Position numbers and translations under genes: made by a program. The notes under the pieces are model-generated. The model made no database searches. It had not been told where the DNA came from and worked only from the letters and a program-made list of their open reading frames with translations. DNA of 64,000 nucleotides, from assembly GCF_001889605.1 (NCBI RefSeq), contig NZ_CP018171.1, positions 5,094,484 to 5,158,483 on the forward strand. Reading direction: 5' to 3'. The stretch's first letter is position 1, and every line of letters begins with the position of its first letter. The DNA comes from Aquibium oceanicum. Its GTDB lineage: Bacteria; Pseudomonadota; Alphaproteobacteria; Rhizobiales; Rhizobiaceae. This document shows positions 58,442 through 64,000 of this stretch, one piece after another.

Positions 58442-59206
58442 ATGAGCCAGACCACGCTTGCAACCTCACGCTGGACCGATCTGGCGAATCCCACGCGGTT
58501 CGTCGCGCTGGCCAATGCCGTCGTGCCCTGGCTCGCGGGCCTTACGGCGATCGTGCTGGCGGTCGGATTGTGGCTCGCGTTTACCGCGCCCGAGGACTAC
58601 CAGCAGGGCATCACCGTGCGCATCATGTACATCCACGTGCCCTTCGCGTGGCTCGCCATGATGTGCTACTCGATCATGGCGATCTCGGCCATCGGGACGC
58701 TGGTCTGGCGCCATCCGCTGGCCGACGTCGCGCTGAAGGCTGCGGCACCCATCGGCGCAGTGTTCACCGCGCTGTCGCTGATCACCGGCTCCATCTGGGG
58801 CAAGCCCATGTGGGGCACCTGGTGGGTCTGGGACGCGCGGCTAACCTCCGTGTTCGTGCTCTTCCTGATGTATCTCGGCCTGATCGCGCTCACACGCGCG
58901 CTCGACGATCCGAGCCGCTCCGCGCGCGCGGCGGCTATCGTCACGCTGGTCGGCTTCGTCAACATTCCGATCATCAAGTTCTCGGTCGACTGGTGGAACA
59001 CGCTACACCAGCCGGCCTCGGTGATGCGTCTCGACGGACCGACGATCCATCCGAGCCTGCTCTGGCCGCTGCTTACGATGGCGCTGGGTTTCACGCTGCT
59101 CTTCTTCACGCTGCACCTGATGGCGATCCGCACCGAGATCTGGCGCCGTCGGGTGGCCGCCATGCGCCGCGTCAGCGCCCGCCGCGCCGACCGCAAGGCG
59201 GACTGA
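58442..59206 (+). CDS. ccmC: Heme transport protein CcmC
   Basis: A 254-residue inner-membrane protein with six helices. The heme-handling motif WGTWWVWDAR is at 124-133, flanked by conserved histidines. It loads heme onto CcmE. Next gene in the run is ccmD, 5 bases on. Confidence 0.94.
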   Translation: MSQTTLATSRWTDLANPTRFVALANAVVPWLAGLTAIVLAVGLWLAFTAPEDYQQGITVRIMYIHVPFAWLAMMCYSIMAISAIGTLVWRHPLADVALKAAAPIGAVFTALSLITGSIWGKPMWGTWWVWDARLTSVFVLFLMYLGLIALTRALDDPSRSARAAAIVTLVGFVNIPIIKFSVDWWNTLHQPASVMRLDGPTIHPSLLWPLLTMALGFTLLFFTLHLMAIRTEIWRRRVAAMRRVSARRADRKAD

Positions 59207-59211
59207 CGACG

Positions 59212-59382
59212 ATGACCCATGCGCTCTACGTCGCCGCCGCCTACGGCATTTCGGCGATCGCAATCGTCGCGATGATCGCCGGGGCGCTCCTCGATCAGCG
59301 GGCGCGCAAGACCGAACTCGCGGAACTCGAGGCGAGCGGCGTGCGCCGCCGGTCCGAGCGCGCGCGGGAGGACAAAGCTTGA
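59212..59382 (+). CDS. ccmD: CcmD
   Basis: A 56-residue protein with one membrane helix (YGISAIAIVAMIAGALLDQR) and a charged C-terminal tail, as expected of CcmD, which helps release CcmE from CcmABC. The stop overlaps the ccmG TTG start by four bases. Confidence 0.88.
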   Translation: MTHALYVAAAYGISAIAIVAMIAGALLDQRARKTELAELEASGVRRRSERAREDKA

Positions 59383-59963
59383 GCGTCGAGGAAAGCCCGC
59401 GGAAGTCGCGCAGCTGGATCGTTTTCATTCCGCTGGTGGCCTTCCTCGTCCTGTCGGGCCTGTTCCTGGCACAACTGATGTCGGGCCGGGACACCTCCAC
59501 CATTCCTTCCGCACTCATCGGCCAAGCCGCGCCGCCGACGGACCTGCCGCCGCTCGAAGGCGCCGGCGTACCGGGATTCACTAATGCCGACCTCGCGAGC
59601 GAGGTGACGCTGGTCAACGTCTGGGCTTCGTGGTGCGCACCCTGCCGGCAGGAGCACCCGCTGCTGATGCAGCTGGCAGGGGACGACCGCTTCCGCATCG
59701 TCGGGCTGAACTACAAGGACGACCCGGCCAACGCCCGCCGCTTCCTCGGCGAACTCGGCAGCCCCTACGACGCGATCGGGGTGGACGGGAATGGCCGAAC
59801 GGCGATCAACTGGGGCGTCTACGGCGTACCGGAAACCTTCCTGGTCGGCCGCGATGGCACCATCCTGTGGAAGCATGTCGGCCCGTTCACGGCGGAAAGC
59901 GTGGAGAGCGAGCTGATGCCGCAGATCGAGAAGGCGCTGGCGGAGCCAACGCCGGGAGCCTGA
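59379..59963 (+). CDS. ccmG: Thiol-disulfide oxidoreductase CcmG (DsbE)
   Basis: A 194-residue membrane-anchored thioredoxin. The helix is at about 12-33 and the active site CAPC at 86-89 (WASWCAPCR), with the YGVPETFLVGRDG segment. It reduces apocytochrome c for heme attachment. CcmE, F and H are not in the window, as is common in rhizobia where they form a separate cluster. Confidence 0.93.
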   Translation: MSVEESPRKSRSWIVFIPLVAFLVLSGLFLAQLMSGRDTSTIPSALIGQAAPPTDLPPLEGAGVPGFTNADLASEVTLVNVWASWCAPCRQEHPLLMQLAGDDRFRIVGLNYKDDPANARRFLGELGSPYDAIGVDGNGRTAINWGVYGVPETFLVGRDGTILWKHVGPFTAESVESELMPQIEKALAEPTPGA

Positions 59964-59964
59964 C

Positions 59965-60657
59965 ATGTCGCGCGCTGAGAGGCTTCTTGCGCTGATCGAG
60001 ATTCTGCGCCGTCACCGCAACCCGGTCAGCGGATCCGACTTGGCGCGAGAGACCGGCGTGAGTATCAGGACGCTCTATCGCGACATCGAATCCCTGCGCG
60101 GGCAGGGAGCCGTTATTGAGGGCGAACCGGGGCTTGGCTATGTGCTCAGACCCGGCTTCGTCCTGCCCCCGCTCATGTTCGGCGACGACGAGATCGAGGC
60201 ACTATTGCTTGGCACTGCATGGGTTGCCGAGAGAGCTGACGAACGTCTCGGCGCCGCGGCCTCCTGTGCCATGGCCAAGATCGCTAACGTCCTGCCGGAG
60301 CGGCTGCGCCACAACATCGACACGTCGAGCTTGATGATTGGACCTGTGGACGAGGCCGTAGTGGACTCGATCGATATGGCTGTGATCCGCCGCGCCATCC
60401 GGACGGAACGAAAAGTGGAGATTGCCTACGGCAAGACGGGCGATGCCCATCTCCGTCGCACGATCTGGCCTATCGCCATCGGCTTCTTTGAGCGTGTGCG
60501 GGTCGTCGTCGCCTGGTGCGAATTGCGGGAGGCGATCCGGCACTTCCGGGGCGACCGTATCGTCGAGGTTTGCGAAACTGGGATGCGATACCCCCGCCGC
60601 AAGCACGACCTGTTGCAGGAGTGGCGGAAACGCGAAGAGCAGAATCCGTCCCACTGA
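59965..60657 (+). CDS. WYL-domain transcriptional regulator
   Basis: A 230-residue protein with an N-terminal helix-turn-helix (LIEILRRHRNPVSGSDLARE, SIRTLYRDIESLR) and a C-terminal WYL domain (residues 145-225). It follows ccmG by one base, but with lower GC and different style, so it is probably an added gene and not part of the ccm pathway. Confidence 0.88.
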   Translation: MSRAERLLALIEILRRHRNPVSGSDLARETGVSIRTLYRDIESLRGQGAVIEGEPGLGYVLRPGFVLPPLMFGDDEIEALLLGTAWVAERADERLGAAASCAMAKIANVLPERLRHNIDTSSLMIGPVDEAVVDSIDMAVIRRAIRTERKVEIAYGKTGDAHLRRTIWPIAIGFFERVRVVVAWCELREAIRHFRGDRIVEVCETGMRYPRRKHDLLQEWRKREEQNPSH

Positions 60658-60724
60658 GCGCTACTGCCGAAATCTGGCAGCGCCATGCGCTATCGCTCCT
60701 CCGCAACCAACGGAGACTTCCCTC

Positions 60725-61189
60725 ATGTCGACCATTCCTCTCCTCTCCTCTCTCGCCGCGTCGCTCGCCATTGCCGCCGCGCCTGCACTTGCCACCGAAC
60801 ACAAAGAGTCGCGACGCATTCTGTCCGTCATCGAGGCGATGACGACCGCCTTCGCCGCCGGCGACGTCGAAGCTGTGCTCGAGACATATGAGAATGGCGC
60901 TGTCGTTGTCGGTGAGCCGGGCAGTCCGTCTTCTGGCGAAACGGCACTACGCGCCCTGTTCGAGGGTTTCCTCGCCGTGGAGCCGAAATTCACCTATCAT
61001 GGCCATGAAGTCGTCGAGGCCGGCGACATAGCCCTGCATCTCATGCCTTGGGCGATGACAGGAAAAGCTCCTGACGGCACACCGATCGAGGATAGCGGGC
61101 TTTCGATCGCCGTCCTACGAAGGCAGGTGAATGGAGGATGGCTGATGGTAATCGACCATCCGTATGGAGACATGCAAATGAAGAGGTAG
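60725..61189 (+). CDS. Secreted SnoaL-like/ketosteroid-isomerase-fold protein
   Basis: A 154-residue protein with a signal peptide (ALA/TEH). The cone-shaped NTF2-type fold (VIEAMTTAFAAGDVEAVLETY ... ALRALFEGFLAVEPKF) is clear. ATG 60725 chosen. It lies 67 bases after the WYL regulator; the two may form a unit. Substrate unknown. Confidence 0.8.
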   Translation: MSTIPLLSSLAASLAIAAAPALATEHKESRRILSVIEAMTTAFAAGDVEAVLETYENGAVVVGEPGSPSSGETALRALFEGFLAVEPKFTYHGHEVVEAGDIALHLMPWAMTGKAPDGTPIEDSGLSIAVLRRQVNGGWLMVIDHPYGDMQMKR

Positions 61190-61397
61190 TCTGCCGAAAC
61201 GCCATCCTGCTCCGGCGCGGAATCTGGTCGTACCGGCAACCTTCTCGGAACTGTAGGATAACACTTCAAGACAGCGCAACGCGCGAGGATGTCAACGCAG
61301 CGCTGGCGATCAAGAGCCTACTCGCTATCTGTCGGTTTCCAAACGCCGGTGAAGACTTGCCTACAGAAAATGAAAATCGTCACCGGCGTCTCCTCTC
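61190..61397. other. Intergenic region after the SnoaL gene
   Basis: About 200 bases, no gene. Small open frames here have no family likeness. Confidence 0.35.
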
Positions 61398-62018
61398 CTA
61401 CCACATCGACTTGGCGTAGGCGTCGTCCAGCCACTCATCCGTCTCGCGCGCGGGCTGAGGTAGCGCAAGCTGGTCCTTGAGAATCTGGCCCAGCGTCGGC
61501 ATCTCGGCGCGCGCCGGCCAGCTTTCCGGCTTCCACAGTTCCGAACGCATGAACGCCTTGGCGCAGTGCATGTAGCAGGCGAGCACCTTCACCACGATCA
61601 CGGAAGCCGGGAGCCTGCCGTCGACGGCGAGACGGGTGCGCAGGACCTCGTCGGTGGTGATGCGGGCCTGTCCGTTGACGCGCAGCGTCTCGTTCATGCC
61701 CGGGATGAGGAAGAGCAGCCCGACCGCCGGATCGCGCAGGATGTTTTCCAGCGTGTCGAGCCGGTTGTTGCCCGGCCGGTCGGGGATGGCGAGGGTGTGG
61801 TCGTCCAGAACGGCGACGAAACCCGGCTTGTCGCCCTTCGGCGTCACGTCGGCATTGCCCTGGCCATCGCACGAGCCGATCAGCACGAAGGGGCTTTTCG
61901 CCAGGAAGTTCTTGGAATGGGCATCGAGCGCGCGAAGCTCCTTGCGGATGGAGCCTTCGGTGGGGGCCGGGGTCTTGTAGATCGCGCGCAGTTCCTCGCG
62001 GGTCGTCAGATACTCCAT
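61398..62018 (-). CDS. Pyridoxamine-5'-phosphate-oxidase-family FMN protein
   Basis: A 206-residue protein of the split-barrel FMN-binding fold (MSMEG_1061-type). Key segments are FVLIGSCDGQGNADVTPKGD and RPGNNRLDTLENILRDPAVG, the latter forming the flavin site. Function of this subfamily is not settled. Ends two bases from yciB's stop, so they may share an operon. Confidence 0.85.
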   Translation of the reverse strand: MEYLTTREELRAIYKTPAPTEGSIRKELRALDAHSKNFLAKSPFVLIGSCDGQGNADVTPKGDKPGFVAVLDDHTLAIPDRPGNNRLDTLENILRDPAVGLLFLIPGMNETLRVNGQARITTDEVLRTRLAVDGRLPASVIVVKVLACYMHCAKAFMRSELWKPESWPARAEMPTLGQILKDQLALPQPARETDEWLDDAYAKSMW

Positions 62019-62019
62019 G

Positions 62020-62673
62020 TCAGCCCTTTCTCTTGAACGCCTCGTCCGTGGAATGCCGCATGATGAGCGGCATCTGGCTGAAAGTGAAGACGAGCGTGAT
62101 CGGCATGATGCCCCAGACCTTGAAGGCGACCCAGAAATCCGTGGAGAAGCTCCGCCAGACGACTTCGTTGGCCACCGCGAGGAAGAAGAAGAACAGCCCC
62201 CAGCGCAGCGTCAGCTTGCGCCAGCCCTCGGCATCGAGCTTGAAGGCCTCGTCGAAGACGTAGCCGAGCAGCGACTTGCCGAACAGCAGGCCACCGAGAA
62301 GGACGGCACCGAACAGCGAATTCACGATGGTCGGCTTCATCTTGATGAAGGTCTCGTCCTGCAGCCACAGCGTCAGCGCGCCGAAGACGAAGACCACGGC
62401 ACCGGACACCAGCGGCATGATCGGCAAGGTCCGGACGAGGAGCCAGGAGACCGCGAGCGCGAGCGCGGTCGCCACCATGAAGAGGCCCGTCGCGATGAAC
62501 AGCGGCCCGCCGAGCTCGCCGAGCGACGGGAACCGCTCCGCCAGCCACTCGCCGCGCGAATTGGCGAAGAAGAAGACCATCAGAGGACCGAGTTCCAGCA
62601 CCAGCTTGAGCAGCGGGTTCATGTGCCGGCGCTTGGGATCGGCGGGTTCTCGTTCGAAGATCGGTTCCTGCAT
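62020..62673 (-). CDS. yciB: Septation/inner-membrane protein YciB (IspZ)
   Basis: A 217-residue polytopic protein, five to six helices, with the YciB signature ([40 protein letters not shown]). It interacts with cell-envelope and division machinery. ATG 62673 start; M18 (RHMNPLLK) is an alternative. Confidence 0.9.
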   Translation of the reverse strand: MQEPIFEREPADPKRRHMNPLLKLVLELGPLMVFFFANSRGEWLAERFPSLGELGGPLFIATGLFMVATALALAVSWLLVRTLPIMPLVSGAVVFVFGALTLWLQDETFIKMKPTIVNSLFGAVLLGGLLFGKSLLGYVFDEAFKLDAEGWRKLTLRWGLFFFFLAVANEVVWRSFSTDFWVAFKVWGIMPITLVFTFSQMPLIMRHSTDEAFKRKG

Positions 62674-62719
62674 GACGTTCCTTGTCCGCGGATCGTGTTC
62701 CCGGGCACTTGCGGCCCGG

Positions 62720-64000
62720 TCAGGCCACGCCCGCGATGGCTTTGGCGAAGTCGCCGGCCGAGAAGGGTTCGAGGTCGTCGACCTGTTCGCCGACGCCGAT
62801 GAAGTAGACCGGCAGCTTGTGCTTGGCGGCGATCGCCACCAGGATGCCGCCGCGAGCGGTGCCGTCGAGCTTGGTCATCACCAGCCCGTTCACCCCCGCC
62901 ACGTTGCGGAAGATTTCGACCTGGTTGAGGGCATTCTGTCCGGTGGTCGCGTCAACCGTCTGAAGCACAGTGTGCGGCGCCTCGGGATCGAGCTTGCCGA
63001 GCACGCGGACGATCTTCTCCAGTTCGGCCATGAGCTCGGCCTTGTTCTGGAGCCGCCCGGCCGTGTCGATGATCAGTACGTCGGCCCCCGCCTCCTTCGC
63101 CTTCTCGTAGGCATCCCAGGCGAGGCCCGCCGCGTCGGCGCCGAGCTTGGAGGAGACGACCGGCGAGTTCGTGCGCTCGCCCCAGATCTTCAGCTGCTCG
63201 ATCGCTGCGGCGCGGAAGGTGTCTCCCGCCGCCAGCATCACCGACAGTCCGCCCGCGGTGAGCTTCGCGGCGAGCTTGCCGATCGTGGTCGTCTTGCCGG
63301 TGCCGTTGACGCCGACGACCAGCACCACGTGCGGCTTGTGCGACAGGTCCAGTTCCAGCGGTTGGGCGACGGGACCGAGAACCTTCTCGACCTCCTGCGC
63401 CATGACGGTGCGGACCTCCAGGTCCGATACGTCGCGGCCGTAGCGGCCGGAGGCGAGCGAATCAGTGATGCGGATGGCCGTCTCCATGCCGAGATCGGCG
63501 CGGATCAGCACGTCCTCAAGGTCCTGCAGCGTATCCTCGTCGAGGCGCCGCTTGGTGAAGACGCCGGAGATATTGCCGGAAAGCTCCTTGGACGAACGCG
63601 AAAGACCTTCGCGTAGTCGCTGCAGCCAGTTCGGGCGCGGCTGCGGCTCGGCCGGTGCCGGCGCGGCTTCCGACTTCCGCTCGACGGCCTTGCCGACGGT
63701 CACCCTGCCCCGAGGCGGCTCCCCGCCAGAAGCCGCCGGTTTCGGTGCCGCCTCCGGCTCGGGCGCCACGTCGTCGGCCAGCGGATCGGGGCGAACCGGA
63801 GAGGGAGCGCGCAGTGGGGGCAGGATTTCGGACGCAGGCGGAGATGCGGGTGGCTGCTCCGGCGCGGGTTCCGGCGTTTTGTCTGCCGTTTTCTCTTCGG
63901 CCGGCGGCTGATTTTTCCTTTCGACCTCCGGTTTGACGGCTTCGGTGGGTTCGTCGGCCGGCCGCTCCAGAGGCGTGACGATGGCGTCCGGTTCCGGGGC
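62720..64000 (-). CDS. ftsY: Signal recognition particle receptor FtsY, 5' end beyond the window
   Basis: At least 427 residues; the open frame continues past 64000. The C-terminal NG GTPase domain is complete: [32 protein letters not shown] and TKLDG. Before it is a long acidic, proline-rich A domain (PEPDAIV..., 150+ residues) as in other rhizobial FtsY. It docks ribosome-SRP complexes at the membrane. The likely annotated start in many tools at 63769 (GTG) would cut off the A domain. Confidence 0.95.
   Translation of the reverse strand, partial: APEPDAIVTPLERPADEPTEAVKPEVERKNQPPAEEKTADKTPEPAPEQPPASPPASEILPPLRAPSPVRPDPLADDVAPEPEAAPKPAASGGEPPRGRVTVGKAVERKSEAAPAPAEPQPRPNWLQRLREGLSRSSKELSGNISGVFTKRRLDEDTLQDLEDVLIRADLGMETAIRITDSLASGRYGRDVSDLEVRTVMAQEVEKVLGPVAQPLELDLSHKPHVVLVVGVNGTGKTTTIGKLAAKLTAGGLSVMLAAGDTFRAAAIEQLKIWGERTNSPVVSSKLGADAAGLAWDAYEKAKEAGADVLIIDTAGRLQNKAELMAELEKIVRVLGKLDPEAPHTVLQTVDATTGQNALNQVEIFRNVAGVNGLVMTKLDGTARGGILVAIAAKHKLPVYFIGVGEQVDDLEPFSAGDFAKAIAGVA

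Noticed and set aside
61138..61419. A plus-strand frame after the SnoaL gene
   Set aside because: Overlaps the SnoaL gene out of frame and reads as random sequence.

Overview
The window is about 65% GC and packed with genes. It looks like the chromosome of a Rhizobiales (Hyphomicrobiales) alphaproteobacterium, probably Mesorhizobium/Phyllobacteriaceae-like. The signs are an RcdA/DUF1465-type protein with CtrA boxes, a phaR/phaAB cluster, an IalB-family protein, DUF2794, DUF1127 proteins beside a LysR regulator, cycled ccmABC-D-G genes and an Irr-type box. I see no rRNA, tRNA, CRISPR, insertion sequence or prophage. Most of the window is ordinary core and near-core chromosome.

Layout. 1-1 kb: partial rcdA-like gene (minus strand), preceded by a compact regulatory stretch holding a candidate small RNA and two perfect TTAA-N7-TTAA CtrA boxes, then a small heme-copper-oxidase-like membrane protein. 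1-9.6 kb: acyl-CoA synthetase, TauE exporter, thiE-like and Sel1-repeat genes, VOC protein, efp, inositol monophosphatase, bdhA. 9.7-16.3 kb: MFS exporter and an RND efflux operon divergent from its TetR regulator, with a palindromic operator between -35 and -10. 16.4-23.3 kb: ispG, a lytic transglycosylase with SPOR domain, a two-receiver hybrid kinase with a CtrA box, a polyprenyl synthase, mtgA, rpmF. 23.4-26.5 kb: membrane protein, gamma-glutamyltransferase family enzyme, and a visibly lower-GC methyltransferase-like gene.

26.7-34.6 kb: the polyhydroxybutyrate cluster (phaR divergent from phaA-phaB), rlmN with an overlapping membrane gene, IalB, DUF1232, phhB, thpR and tesA. 34.6-39.9 kb: ybbA-ybbP divergent from tesA as in E. 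coli, Bax-inhibitor-1 protein, an acetyltransferase, DUF2794. 40.4-46.7 kb: DUF1223, ceramidase-like protein, DUF1127 divergent from LysR, the remnant of an HWE-type histidine kinase, a heme-domain adenylate cyclase, and an ArsR/SRPBCC pair. 47-51.2 kb: a TRAP transporter operon with an acid-sugar dehydratase. 51.3-56 kb: xseA, a 46-residue DUF1127 gene, acnA. 56.1-61.2 kb: Irr-like box, zinc-ribbon protein, cytochrome c maturation genes ccmA-ccmB-ACT-ccmC-ccmD-ccmG, then a WYL regulator and a secreted SnoaL-like protein. 61.4-64 kb: FMN-binding protein, yciB and a partial ftsY, all minus strand.

How it fits together. Acetoacetyl-CoA and hydroxybutyrate metabolism (phaA, phaB, phaR, bdhA, acyl-CoA synthetase) is well represented. 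Heme delivery (ccm) sits beside aconitase and an iron-control-like box. The adenylate cyclase carries a CxxCH heme motif, so it would need that maturation pathway. The most interesting signal is the cell-cycle layer: four perfect CtrA full sites, where chance predicts well under one, placed before rcdA, before a probable small RNA, before a hybrid kinase, and in the long intergenic region upstream of the DUF2794 gene.
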